From positions 1-64,000 of the forward strand of contig JAAEAF010003519.1 of the NCBI GenBank assembly GCA_011037195.1: DNA of 64,000 nt, read 5' to 3'. Origin of the DNA: Triatoma infestans. Its lineage: Eukaryota; Arthropoda; Insecta; Hemiptera; Reduviidae. Positions 34,930 through 46,336 of this stretch are shown here, one piece after another. The first letter of the stretch is position 1. Every line of letters begins with the position of its first letter. The translations under genes were made by a program, and so were the position numbers. The notes below the pieces were generated by a model. The model did not search any database and was not told where the DNA came from. It saw only the letters and a program-made list of their open reading frames with translations.

Positions 34930-36030
34930 GGGAACATTGCACTACGATCTGAAAGATCTATTGTGCCTCCGGAGCCGATCTTCGAGCAGTGTTCTCTAGC
35001 TGCACACAATACTCCCCATTACCGGACATTCTTCCCGTATACCCCTTTTCCTCCTGGTACTTCGGGGGATCTTTCTAGACCGTACCTACCCGTTCGGGTT
35101 TACCGGTCCCCCGTTGCAAGCAACGGGATCGTTTAACAAGAAGGGGATGTCACCACCATGGAAGGACTTTTAGTGCAATGCCCGACCATAGCAGAAGTGC
35201 CGAAGCACTCCCCCGCTTGACCCATTTAAGGGCAGGTTGAGATACGCTCAACCAGCGCGCAGAGTGATCCCACAACGTGGTCACACTCCACTACCAGAAG
35301 CTAGAGAAGGCACTCTCTAGCAGGCTCTGGTGAACCGCGCACACCCAGCAAATGCGCTTCCAGCAGCGGCTGGCTCCGGGGTTAATTTTATATTGCGAGT
35401 CTCCTCCCGCTCAACTCATGACCTCGGTCATTGGAGTTATTGGTTAAACCACGGCCACTACGAATCCTACCTCAATTGCAAGCAATTGGCTCGGAAAGTA
35501 GCTTGCGCCCGTAGTTCAGTATTTCAACTCTAACGAGCTAGCGTGACTGATCGCACGCCCGATGGATCTAATGTCCATCTACTGATTCCTGTCCATTGCC
35601 TCAAGCACAGGGGTTTCAGTAACCCAGGTAACTTGCAGGCAACCCTGCAAGGGGAAAGGATCAGGATGGGTTGGGGGAGGAATCCAGTTATAGCGCCACA
35701 ACTTCGGCCTGAAAAACCGTGGCGTACTTCCGTAGATTGCCCTTAATCTAAGTTTTAGGCCTGGCCCCATAGACCCCCAGCTCCGACCCTATTCGGAGTT
35801 TTGGAGCCGTTTCTATATATGACCGAGTTACCGAGCAGAGGGGGGGGGGGCACTGTCCCAATCACTCTATTCGGTATGATAATTTGGAAGTTCCTCTCAA
35901 AATGAAACCAGGTACCAAGTCGGTTGGCATTCCAAGTAAATGGTCAATGATAAATGGCCTTAATTTCCTCGAATATCCTCTGGTTCTTAAGATTATGCCT
36001 AGAGGTGATAGTTAGTGGCCTCAACTAGGG
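34930..36030. other. GC-rich island of unknown origin inside repeat A
   Basis: About 1.1 kb, clearly richer in G and C than anything near it, with phrases such as CCGTTGCAAGCAACGGG (an 8-bp hairpin), CTTTTAGTGCAATGCCCG, CAGCGCGCAGAGTGATCCC and a 10-G run at 35841. Several 60-70 codon frames exist on both strands but none is recognisable. It may be a fragment of a retrotransposon or other element, or foreign DNA. No copy found elsewhere in the window. Confidence 0.4.
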
Positions 36031-36294
36031 ATATTAACTACATATACAAAGAGCTACAACTTTTATTTGAAACATTTCTCAGGGAAAAATTTATTTAAGG
36101 AGAATTATGAGAGAGGCGTGGGGGTGGGGGGTTCTATGCTTTCCTCTAAAGTGCTATATTACTTTATTATACTATATTGATTCTATCTATCCATCAATAT
36201 ATAATATTAATCAGAATTAAATATGTTGCCAAAATTCTGTGTTTGAAGAAAAATCGTTTGACCGGAACTGTGACTTTATTGAACAGGTCATTCG

Positions 36295-36830
36295 CAGGCA
36301 TTAAACGCATAATCCTGTCTTTCTGAATGCTTAAGGATATGTGAGTCTTTCTTTGTTCAAATGTCACTCTTGGTTCGGCCTATTGGTCTGCATATCAGTC
36401 TCTATATAACTATACATGTATTTCTTTTATATAAATTTATCTCTTTATTCTTGTAAGTCAAAATTTGTATCTTTTTGCTAGTATGTTTTATGTATGTTTG
36501 TCTGCTTGTACGACTACCAGTCGGTAGAATGTCTGTAGATATACAGAAGCCATAGATAGCTTTAGATATGCGTCTATAGTGCCCACATGAGTCTGTATGA
36601 ATCTATTGGGTTTTTGCAAATGCCACTGTGTTCTTTGAATACCACTTTCTATTCATGTAGATATATTTACAAATCTAATATTATTTATATGCATTTCTTG
36701 TTTGCCTTTTCCATTTTATGTGCCAGAGTATTTTCTGTGATAAAAACACCGACCATTTTATTAAAAATAAACAACGTGAGAATTTTTTTTAAAGTGTGAA
36801 GACAATTTGGCATTTCTGTTAATTGCTGTG
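36295..36830 (+). repeat. Repeat E, copy 1
   Basis: Nearly collinear with 39445-39950: GGATATGTGAGTCTTTCTTT, GGTCTGCATATCAGTCT, GTCTGCTTGTACGACTA, CAGTCGGTAGAATGTCTGTA, GCGTCTATAGTGCCCACAT, GAATCTATTGG and CTTGTTTGCCTTTTCC. Direct orientation, few differences. No coding frame. Confidence 0.75.
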
Positions 36831-37012
36831 AGAGAAAGTCAAGTGAGTGTTTCACACTAGATTTCTTTTATTCGTCTGTAATACATATTATTATTACAGT
36901 TTTTAAAAATGGCCCAATGAAACATCAAAATTCGAAACATCAACAACAAAACTATAAAAGAAATATAAAAATTTAGTATAGTTATTGATAAACATACCCA
37001 TCTGTACAAATG

Positions 37013-37353
37013 TGTAATAGTTGTAGGAGGAGATGTTGGTTGTAGATGTTGATAGATAAATAACACCTCAATATCGGTATAAGATATATAATTGATATAT
37101 ATGTATATGACTGACTGCCAAGGACTGTATACTTTACACTACAAGAACTGAACAGACAGACTGACGTGGCTAAACGATGTGTACAATTCAAGTGTGAGAC
37201 TGTGAACAGAATCTCGTTTTTGACTCTGTCTCTCGTATATATATCCAACTGGCCTCTCCTCTCCTCTCTCTCTCGAGGGGCTCTTTCTCTCTGATGCGTG
37301 GTGGGAGTTCACTCGCTAGTGTGGATGAGTGGTGGGGGTTCACTACCCCTACA
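37013..37353 (-). mobile_element. Solo LTR, family C, with AATG duplication
   Basis: 341 bp, TG...CA on its own strand (minus): begins TGTAGGGGTAGTGAACCC, carries a TATATATAC box before GAGAGACAGAGTC, and ends CATCTCCTCCTACAAC and TATTACA. AATG flanks both sides (37009-37012 and 37354-37357). Matches 48021-48545 and 52653-52975. A 4-bp duplication fits gypsy-type integrases. Confidence 0.85.
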
Positions 37354-39444
37354 AATGTAATTTAAATTTGTAATTGTAAAGTTTCAGTTTACAGTTTGTT
37401 TTTTGTGTTTTTCTTGAAAAATTTAATCCTCCTCGAGGTTCCTTACAATATTCGATCCTGAGATCGATATTAATTCTCATACTATTTATGAATAATAGAA
37501 ATTACATTTTACGGGCAATGTTTATTTAGATAAAATAACACTAACAGGTAAAAAATATTTTGAATTAAGGGATTTTCGTTAAGAAGAAGAAGAAGAAGAA
37601 ATAGTCTTTATTTAACTAGAAAAATATACAAAATAAAGCTCTCTTTGTCTCTCTCTCTCTTGTAAACAAAATAAAGATTTCGATGTTCCAAAAACAACAA
37701 GAAGATTTTACATTAATCTTTCCATTAAAGTTTACATATTATTGTGTAAATAAGTAAGAAATAAAATGGGCAAATTACAAAGAAAGAAGAAGAAAAAAAA
37801 ACAAAAAACAAAACATTGACCTCTATGAAAGATAATTAAGAAATTATATCGGAATAATTTAAAAAAAGAAGACAATATTCATCTTAATTGCATAAGGACG
37901 CTTATCTACTTGGTCTTGGACCGTCAGCAGGGTGGCGTCTCACAATTTATACAATACAATAAATACAGGTACCAGTTAACAACAAATTTCAATTTCTGCC
38001 AGAATCCACTTTATGCCAATGCTACTATGTTTTATAGTTTATTTGCATTTTATTATTATGGGCCAACATATATCCATCCAACCATATACCAGATTTTTTT
38101 TTTTTTTTTTTTTTTGTGGTTATCTACTGCTTATTGTTATTTAAGTTCTTTTCTTATATATTTATAAACACTAAATATTGGATTTACTAAAAATGGTTAG
38201 CTTAATTTTTATTTTCTAATAACATTTCAGTGCAATGCTTTTATTCTACTAAACTGAGAAGAATTAAGTGACCTGAACTTTTAATAAATGTTCCGCTTTT
38301 ACGAAAATCTGTCAATCAGAATCAGCAGAATTAAGTAATATAAGGGGGTTAATGGCATGAATATTCTCGTATCAGATTTTTCAAATAACAGTGTTAATCC
38401 TAAACCTATATGTGGGTATATGTTACTATACAATGTTTAAAGAAATTCAATGAAGGCAGCAGTGTCTTGAAAAAAAAAAATAAGATAAAATAAAATAAAA
38501 TTCAATATAGTTACAGATTTCAAGTCCTGATATGCCACATGTTTATTTAGTTATTTTTGATTTAAGGTTTTAAGATTTTCGTTAAATTTTCTCTTATTTT
38601 TTTTTCCACAACGGATTGTTTAGTGTTAACAAAATAAAACAAATCATAAATATTTTGATATAATTCACCTACTAAAACGAACTTATGCATCTATCTATTG
38701 TACAAGAATGTGCTGCTTTTCTAAAGCTGTTGATATAAAGATAAAAGTCACAGTGTCTAATGCCATAACAGGAAATGAAATGACTGCATTTAATTTTTTT
38801 TTCTCTCTCTCTCTCTCTCTTTCAGCTCTTATTTATAACACTTTCCGTGAGTCATCACAGAATTGGCTCATCATGAACACACATATATGATGAGATTTTA
38901 TGCCATTTGTGGGGCAGTGACTGTTCTTTAATAATGTTATCATAGTTTTTAATAAACTATTAGTTTATTTCGTTTTTTCATTTTTCATGAGTATTTATTT
39001 CAAATATTGGTTGAAACAGAAAACAAAAAAAAAAATTAAATTTATCTTAGTTCTTGAACTAACTATATTTGTTGAATTATATCAACTACTAAATGTTTCC
39101 ACTAATCGAAGATTTTATGGGAATCGCTGCCTTCAATTCTGATATTTTTTAATGAAACAGTGTTGATACCGCGCAGGCGCAATGAATATGCACGAAGACA
39201 AAAAAAACTATGTGTATACCCAATAAACTCTTTTATTCTTTTGCCCTTAGAAATCTCTATGAACTTTGACCATATTATCCTGGAAATACCTATAAATGTG
39301 ACTGACTCTTGGATATTTGGTTCGCGGTCGGTCTCGTTTGAGTACAAAGACATTATTTGGACGCAGGACAGATTTGAGCTCAACTATTTTTTCGCACAAA
39401 ATCGAACAAATCTCTTGATTTTTCCGTCTTTGTTTATTGATGAG
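37354..39444. other. AT-rich stretch, no gene recognised
   Basis: Contains (AAG)n at 37582-37599, a 22-base T-run at 38094-38115 and a (CT)n tract at 38802-38820. Overlapping frames on both strands at 39102-39453 are unrecognised. Confidence 0.5.
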
Positions 39445-39949
39445 CATTTCTGAGTGTATACGGATATGTGAGTCTTTCTTTGTTCAAATATCACTCTTTC
39501 TTTGTTCGATCTATAGGTCTGCATATCAGTCTTTATAACTGTACATGTATTTATTTTATATAAATTAATCTCTTTATGTAGGTAAGTCGAAATTTGTGTG
39601 TTTTTACTCGAATGTTTTATATATATTGTTTGTCTGCTTGTACGACTATCAGTCGGTAGAATGTCTGTAGATATACAGAAACTATAGATAGCTTCAGATA
39701 TGCGTCTATAGTGCCCACATAAGTCTGTATGAATCTATTGGATTTTTGCAAATGCCACTGTATTCTTTGAATGCCATTTTCTATTCATGTAGATATACTT
39801 GCAAATCTAATATTATTTATATGCATATTTCTTGTTTGCCTTTTCCATTTTATGTGTCAGTATGTTTGATTTTGTGTATATTTTTATTGTCTGTCTATAA
39901 TGTAAATCTATCGTCTGAATGAATATTTTGTGACAGACTATTGTATATA
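39445..39949 (+). repeat. Repeat E, copy 2, interrupted by a DDE transposon
   Basis: Second copy of the repeat at 36295-36830. It continues past the end of copy 1 (GTCTGTCTATAATG, GTGACAGACTATTG) until the transposon insertion at the TA before 39950. Confidence 0.75.
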
Positions 39950-41430
39950 TAGGGTGACCAGAGTTATATGCTCCACCCACTTTTTTTTTTAAACGGCGGG
40001 AAATTTCGAAAAAATAGAAAACACGTATTTAATCATTTTTAGTCTAGTTTATTTTCAGTGATTGAACCATTTTTTTATACCCCAATATCCCGAGATACAG
40101 CATCCAACTTTTTTTTTTCAAATGGAACTTTATATTTTTTTTTTGCATATTTTTATAGTAATTGAGCCTCTAAAAAAATAAAATTTAAAATCGGTTAGGT
40201 TTTTCAAAAGTTATGGTAATTTAAAATATGAAAAATAAATTTCAGTTTAATGTCAAAATTACCTTATTTTTTCTTTAAAGAAGCTCTTCAAACTGGGCAC
40301 CATCAACGGATAGGCAAGCCAAAGCTCTGGACTCCCACGCTCTGTTTGTAGCAGCACTTAGGTGGCAAGTCAACATCTAGGCAGGCTAGAGTTATTCGAC
40401 GTTCCATATCTTCGACTGAAGTCATGGGATTAAGGTTACTGTAAATTTATTTTTTAGATATCCCCACAAAAAATGCACAATTTTATGGACTGATGAATCA
40501 AAGTTTACCAACAATGGCCTTCTTAATTGTTGGAACTTTAGAATATGGGCAGAAGAAAATCCACAAGTTACCTTCGCCACACGCCATTAGGTTGTTTTTT
40601 CTACAAATGTTTGGTGTGGAGTTTGAGGAAACCAACTAATCGGCCCATACTTCTACAGAGGGAACTAAACTGGTGAAAGGTATCTAACTTTTTTAAGAGA
40701 CATTTTGCCAGTTTTGCTTGAAGATGTTCCTCTAAAACGTCGGTTAGATATGTATTTTCAACAAGATGGTTGCCCGGCACATAATGCGAGAGTTGTTCGA
40801 CGTTACCTGGACAGAAATTTCCACGAAAAGTGGTTAGGAACTCATGGTCCGATCCAATGGCCACCTCGACCTCCGGACTTACCCCCAATGGACTATTTTT
40901 TGTGGGGATATCTAAAAAATAAAGTGTACAGTAACCTTAATCCCGTGGCTTCAGTCGAAGATATGGAACGTCGAATAACTCTAGCCTGCCTAGATGTTGA
41001 CTTTGCCACCTAAGTGCTGCTACAAACAGAGCGTGGGAGTCCAGAGCTTTGGCTTGCCTATTCGTTGATGGTGCCCAGTTTGAAGAGCTTCTTTAAAGAA
41101 AAAATAAGGTAATTTTGACATTAAACGGAAATTTGTTTTTCATATTTTAAATTACCATAACTTTTGAAAAACCTAACCGATTTTAAATTTTTTTTATTTT
41201 TATTTTTTTAGAGGCTCAATTACTATAAAAATATGCAAAAAAAAATATAATGTTCCATTTGAAAAAAAAAAGTTGGATGCTGTATCTCGGGATATTGGGG
41301 TATAAAAAAATGGATCAATCACTGAAAATAAACTAGACTAAAAATGATTAAATACGTGTTTTCTATTTTTTCGAAATTTCCCGCCGTTTAAAAAAAAAAG
41401 TGGGTAGAGCATATAACTCTGGTCACCCTG
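39950..41430 (+). mobile_element. Fold-back Tc1/mariner-superfamily transposon
   Basis: 1481 bp. Ends TAGGGTGACCAGAG and CTCTGGTCACCCTG, flanked by TA on both sides (39948-39949, 41431-41432), the target duplication of this superfamily. The arms 39950-40474 and 40895-41430 are inverted copies of each other over more than 500 bp with few changes. The right arm contains the true 3' end of the transposase gene, so the left arm is an inverted duplicate of it, and the genuine 5' end with the DNA-binding domain is missing. Confidence 0.85.
40480..41013 (+). pseudogene. Transposase, catalytic domain only, three in-frame stops
   Basis: One frame runs from 40480 to TAA at 41011-41013. First catalytic Asp in WTDESKF (about 40492), second in YFQQDGCPAHNA (about 40763), and a closing WPPRPPDLPPMDYFLWG block with the third Asp in PPMD. 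Forty-one residues separate the second and third Asp, unlike the 34 of mariner and Tc1, so this is a DD41D-like variant. Stops at 40588-40590 (TAG), 40624-40626 (TGA) and 40666-40668 (TAA) break it. The N-terminal helix-turn-helix region is absent. In life such an enzyme cuts and pastes at TA. This copy cannot be active. Exact family (for example rosa-type) is uncertain. Confidence 0.8.
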
Positions 41431-41432
41431 TA

Positions 41433-42848
41433 TATGTATGTACATGTATATATGTAAACAGAAAGGCGTATCTATCGACTCATACAGATAAAACAACCAC
41501 ATACATATATCATACAGATATTTGCATTTTATTTTTGTTTATAATTTGAGTAGAGAATTATCTCACGCCTAAATGAATCCATAAAGAATATCGTTTTGCC
41601 CAAATGATCGTATACAAATGTGTAAATGCAATTTAAAATACGATCATGTATTTAACAACTCATCGACCATTCTATATTGAATTATATCCCAGACAAATGT
41701 TTATTATCTCTTTGGGAATCGTTAGATTTCGTCAAACAGCCAACCAAATAAGTTTTCCTTAAATTCTTAGCGTAACTTGAACATAATTGAAAGTCATAAT
41801 TGACATTTTTGTGCTTTCACGACTTAGAATGGATTTAAAAATATATATAAGGCAGAATTTTGTTTCTATTTATATAGATTATGACGCAATGTTAATAAAT
41901 AAAATAAAAAATACAAAATAATAATAATATTTTTATTTAAATTAAATTGAAAAGTGAATGGCGTATATATTAAATATTTCTGTTCCACTAGATTTTTTTT
42001 TAATATAGATAAGTATCATTATATAAAGCAAGCTTAACCGGACATAAATTGATTATAAACTATGGTAAAGACAATTACAATTAGATGGACCTTGTATGTA
42101 TTATATATAGTACACTGCCCCTCTAATAATATTTATGTAGACCTGTAGAAAGAAGTACGATGGTTGTACGAAGTGGCTGTTAGGACTGATGGCCGCTATA
42201 TACTAGTTAGTCAGCTGGTAGACTGTGTCGTGATACAAGTTTTAGTATCACTGGAACACTAGGAACACCACCTTCATGTACCCCATCGCTAACATAGTAA
42301 ACTAAACATATATATGTATATAGCGATTGTATGGATAAATTTACACCAGCCGGTCAGCTTTACAACACACTGGTTAATTTTATATTGACAGTTAAGACCT
42401 TGTTTTAAATTAAAGCTCTTACTAGGTATATGAATAATACTATTTATATAACAATACAAACTTCTTTTTTTTCATGTATTAATATTATATTTTTATTTTT
42501 CTCATGAGAAACATGGAATACAAGTTTTAATGTCCCCTGAGTTCGAAAAAAAATAGTTTACAGATTGGCGTTAGAAATCTTGCGTTGAAATTACAATCGG
42601 AGATACGTTCTCTGATGAGAATTAGAGACCATGGACATTTCTCAATGAGACCAGGGGGCTATTATGAGAATAAATAATGGGTCAAACTGTAACCTAAAGC
42701 GGAGTTCCCCCCCCCCGCGTTCGAAGGTTCAATACTAGAATAGAAAATGGAGTACGCGCCTTCTTTCTTGCTTCTAAAAGGTTTTCCCGTTAATATTATC
42801 AAAAATTTGTTGGGCAATTCTTTTGTGGGGCACTAATCTAAATAATTT
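41433..42848. other. Unassigned sequence
   Basis: First part continues repeat E flanking DNA (41433-41560). A GC-richer patch at 42105-42370 may be an LTR-like remnant (GTCAGCTGGTAGACTGTG). 42505-42570 resembles a short piece of repeat A. No coding gene. Confidence 0.4.
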
Positions 42849-42954
42849 ATGCAATTATTTTTTTTAACTTAACATCTAGGAAAAAATAAGAAAATATGTC
42901 GTTGAATATGTGGATGGGTTCGCAATGCTGGATAACATCTGATATTTTATCCGT

Positions 42955-43060
42955 CTTAGCATGAATATTCATTTTGTTCCTGACCGGTTTCGGATTTTTC
43001 ATCCATCGTAAGAGCAAATTCACCAAGTTCGTGTAGAGATGGAAATCAATTTGCCGTTGC
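42955..43060 (-). repeat. Repeat with hammerhead-like motif (class B), minus
   Basis: Complement of the arm at 43925-44010. On minus: CTTGGTGAATTTGCTC, TTACGA, T, GGATG, AAAAATCC, GAAACCGGTC, AGGAACAAAATGAAT. CUGA is mutated here, so the core is broken, but stem II GGAT/ATCC is kept. Confidence 0.5.
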
Positions 43061-43424
43061 TGCCAACCTTCTTTCATATCAATTTACTTAAATATTTGCT
43101 TGTATTTCACATTTATTTATTACTTGTACAAACTTTTGACTGTCCATAAACTTTGTATTGCCTTTCTTTTCACACTTTATCTATTCGTATTAGTACAGTA
43201 TTCTCCAGAAATAACTAATCGCCCCTTTACCACTAATAAAAAAGACTTGATAAAACACTGAGCATACTTAACAACACTATTAAAATTTAGTTATAAAATA
43301 TTCTTTTAAAACATGCTATTTATTAGGTCACTATTTTCTAGTGTCTAATCATAATTTATAATAATTCCATTTTGTCATTAAATACACACACACATAATAT
43401 ATAGTAACATAACGTTATAAATTT

Positions 43425-43900
43425 CCCACATATATACAACTATAACAGCAACCAAAGAGAGTAAAGAGAAGAGAAACAAATCCAACCACTCTCTCGGACT
43501 GGAGTGGGAGAAACTGTATAAATACAGCGACGGACAGTCCATGGGAAGACAGTTCGATTCAGTTCAAGACAGTTCACTATAGTTCTTCATCTCGACAGTC
43601 ACTTCGTGTCATATTTTTTTTTTAACACTGTTTACTATGTATAATAATACAGAAACACAGTCTGTCTGGACTTAACAATAGTGAATGGTTAAGGTAGAGT
43701 GATATGAAAATGACACGAAGTGACTGGCGAGATGATGAACTATAGTGAACTGTATCGAACTGTCCTGAACTGTACCTCTTTCTGGACTGTCCGTCGCTTT
43801 ATATATATATATGTTTCTCCCACTCCAGTCCGAGAGAGTGATTGGGTTCGTTTCTCTTCTCTCTTTACTCTCTTTGGTTGTTGTTTTAACAACCAACATA
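43425..43900. mobile_element. Inverted pair of LTR-like arms
   Basis: Arms 43428-43612 and 43709-43895 are inverted copies separated by about 95 bp. Each, read inward, has AGAGAGTAAAGAGAAGAGAAAC, CTCTCTCGGACTGGAGTGGG, a TATA-like box (ATAAATACAGCGACGG, or TATATAAAGCGACGG on the other arm), GGACAGTCC and CAGTTCACTATAGTTC. The promoter-like layout resembles LTR family B at 1055-1120. No clear target duplication. Confidence 0.6.
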
Positions 43901-43916
43901 TGTGAGTGTATCAGAA

Positions 43917-44035
43917 AGTTGAAGTGAACTCTCCTCTATACGAACTTGGTGGTGAATTTGCTCTGATGATGGATGAAAATCCGAAACCGGTCTCAAGAAC
44001 AAAATGAATCTGCAAACTAGGACCGCAATAAAATA
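43917..44035 (+). repeat. Repeat with hammerhead-like motif (class B), best copy
   Basis: CTGATGA at 43963-43969, T, stem II GGAT/ATCC (43971-43974, 43979-43982) with GAAA loop, GAAA at 43983-43986, then CCGGTC. All conserved hammerhead core positions are present with one extra base before stem II. Stem I pairing is weak. Related copies at 29790 and 42955. Confidence 0.5.
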
Positions 44036-45235
44036 CTAAAAGAAATGTATTGTTATTACTAATAATTTATTCATTTCAAAAATGTTGACAACTTGTATTT
44101 ATAGCTTGTAAAATATATATTTCCCCTCTCAACAAAATGTAATATGATAGTAATTTCCTGTTCGCTTGTTATTTCAATGTAATATTTACCAGTGCGCGAA
44201 GTGATGAGTTTTACTGTCTTGTTGCGAATATTATGACAGAATATTTTTTTTTTTTTCTACTGACGTCACATCATACAACACGTCTATTTTATGTTAATAA
44301 ATCTTACGTAATATTTTTTACTGATAAATTTAATTGCTACTTTATTAGAGGGATTATTAAAATTATTAGAAACAAAAAATTAGAAATTTGATAGCAAATA
44401 AACTAAATATACCATGAAAATTTTGCTTTTAGAAAAAAAAATGTACAACTCTGCAAATTATTTAAAGTGTCCATTAAACGATAAACATTAATATTTTAAT
44501 GAAGTTAAGTATTAATTACTTTAAAAAAAAATTATTAAAATTGAACTTTTATTGGCAGTTAATAAATTAGCTACTGATAATTAACCAATTGTTAAATCTT
44601 AAATGTATAGCACTATAGCAATCATTAAATTATATAACATTATTATAATTATTATTCAAATCCTTTTATGGTTTTATGTCCCATTATTTTTATTTTATTT
44701 TATTTTTTTTTTTAAACATTCCATAGAAGGTGTGCTTAAATTAACACTTGCATAAGAGCAAAGGTTTGTAAAGGGGGGGGATAAAAAAAAAAAGTTTAAC
44801 CCGTTGTAAAAATGGTTGGAAAATTTACTTTCAGCAATTAATTAGCACCAAGTACTTTTTATTTTAATGCGGTTTCTTATCTTCTAAAATTCTTGTTGCT
44901 TATTAATTGTAACTTGAAAACAATTTCCATTAATAACGGCCAATCATTACCAAATACATGGCATTTATTCTATTTGGAAATACTCTCTTCAAACGGGCTT
45001 TTATCTGGAAAAGAATTTTTAGTCTATATTTCCAACCGATTACTGTCCATATTCGGATTTTAGATAAACTAGATCAAGGATTGTTTTTTTAGACCCTGTT
45101 GTTGGGGGGGGGGGCTAAGGTAACATATAGGTGCAGAGGGACTTTAATTAGCATGGAGTTCTCAACTCCTTCCATAAATTTTAAAAATGATAATAATAAT
45201 ATCGTCAAAATGATTTAATTAAAGCGATATAAATA
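44036..45235. other. AT-rich stretch, no gene recognised
   Basis: G-runs at 44775-44781 and 45103-45112. No coding signal or repeat family recognised. Confidence 0.55.
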
Positions 45236-45269
45236 AGAGAATGAACGCGAACTGCTATGAGTGAACTCT

Positions 45270-45606
45270 TTACTACAGTCGCCAAAAGTAATGAAAAAAA
45301 AATCCTTCTTTTTGAAAGGAAAATCCTTCGAAGGATCTTTGAACCGTGAAGGAAGGAGAAGTTTGGAAAAGAGGGAAAAATAAGGAATTGTATGAAATGT
45401 TTGGGGAACCAAATGTAGTGAGCACTATAAAGCTAAACAGATTAAGATGGGCTGGTCACGTTGTAAGAATGAGGAAAGGAGAGGTTCCAAAAAAATTTAC
45501 TCGAGGGAGCAATAGGTGGGGCTCAAGAAAAATCGGTAGGCCGAAATTAAGATGGCAGGATAGTGTCTCCAGTGATGCTAGGAACCTGTTGGGAACCCAT
45601 TTATAA
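45270..45606 (+). pseudogene. Non-LTR retrotransposon, reverse-transcriptase C-terminal fragment
   Basis: Starts inside LLFERKILRRIF-type sequence in a shifted frame (AAAATCCTTCGAAGGATC), then an 86-codon frame (45346-45606): KNKELYEMFGEPNVVSTIK, LNRLRWAGHVVRMRKGEVP and GRPKLRWQDSVSSDARNLLG. The LRWAGHV-x-RM and GRP-x-LRW-x-D blocks are hallmarks of the tail of a common arthropod LINE type; clade not resolved. Closely related to 47590-48016 plus 48546-48690. Confidence 0.75.
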
Positions 45607-45608
45607 TG

Positions 45609-45879
45609 GGTGTCAGAATGAGGAAAAATGGATTGTATAGATAAATAAACTAGAAATATGGGTGTACACTGTATAATAGAAAAGTAGCACAAAACTACCA
45701 GGGCTTTACAATAAAATATATAAACTGGTAGTGAGAGGTAAACAGAATGGTTGATGACACCTTGTGACTGCTGTATAAACTCTGCTGCAAGACTCACGGT
45801 AGACCTCCCTCCTGTAGCTCACACAGCTGTATTTAAACAGTTTCTCCCACTCTAGTCTGGCCTAAACTAGTGAGTGAGA

Positions 45880-45910
<31 letters not shown>

Positions 45911-45943
45911 GGGATCCCTCTCTTCGGATCTTATTACACTATT
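45609..45943 (-). mobile_element. LTR family B, copy next to a LINE fragment
   Basis: Minus strand: begins TGTAATAAGATCCGAAGAGA and GGGATCC, then a (GA)n tract (45879-45905), GGCCAGACTAGAGTGGGAG, a TTTAAATAC box, and ends near CATTCTGACA. Shares TGTAATA-GATCCGAAGAG with 980-1425. No matching flanks found. Confidence 0.5.
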
Positions 45944-46117
45944 CAATCTTGAGTATTTCTGCAGCACAGGATACTTAAGTGATACTAGCTATTTTCGCAG
46001 ATAAAATTGGATAATTATCCAATTGGCTTCCTATTTTTAAAAATAATTAAATATGTAAGTCGTATGCAAATGAGAAACACTTAACATTGTACTGAGATGT
46101 TAACAGCATTAGATTTA

Positions 46118-46336
46118 TATATCATTGGACTAGCTACGCGAAGTTCTCAGGTTGGAGTCCACCAGTGCTGCTCTTAGATTTTTCTCTTCCTTGGGGCCAA
46201 TACAACACACTTGTCCAGTGATGGACTATGTTGTCTGTAATAGGAGAACACTGTCCAGAGACCGGCAGTGGACTGAGATAATGCCGTGCTCCAATGATCA
46301 TAGATATTGACGCACCTTAAATTAAAAAGAAAAAAT
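46118..46336 (+). mobile_element. tRNA-derived SINE-1, copy 5
   Basis: Decayed head (GGACTAGCTACGCG, CAGGTTGGAGTCC), then TCTCTTCCTTGGGGCC, GTGATGGACTATGTTG, GAGAACACTGTCC, CGGCAGTGGACTG and the end ACGCACCTTAAATT with an A-rich tail. More diverged than the other copies. Confidence 0.75.

Larger units (their letters stand above)
34504..36868 (+). repeat. Repeat A, copy 5 (plus), split by other insertions
   Basis: The 5' part 34504-34925 starts ACTTTCTCTTACTCG and keeps CAACCGGAAGTACC. Repeat A resumes about 36036 (CATATACAAAGAGCTACAAC, GGGGGTGGGG) to 36275 (TTTGACCGGAACTGTG), and its 3' end is at 36832-36860 (GAGAGAAAGTC, GTGTTTCACACTAG). Between are a GC-rich island (34930-36030) and repeat E (36295-36830). 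Confidence 0.5.

Noticed and set aside
39102..39453. Overlapping frames on both strands of about 95 codons
   Set aside because: Neither resembles a known protein. Coexistence on both strands and lack of start or splice support suggest chance.
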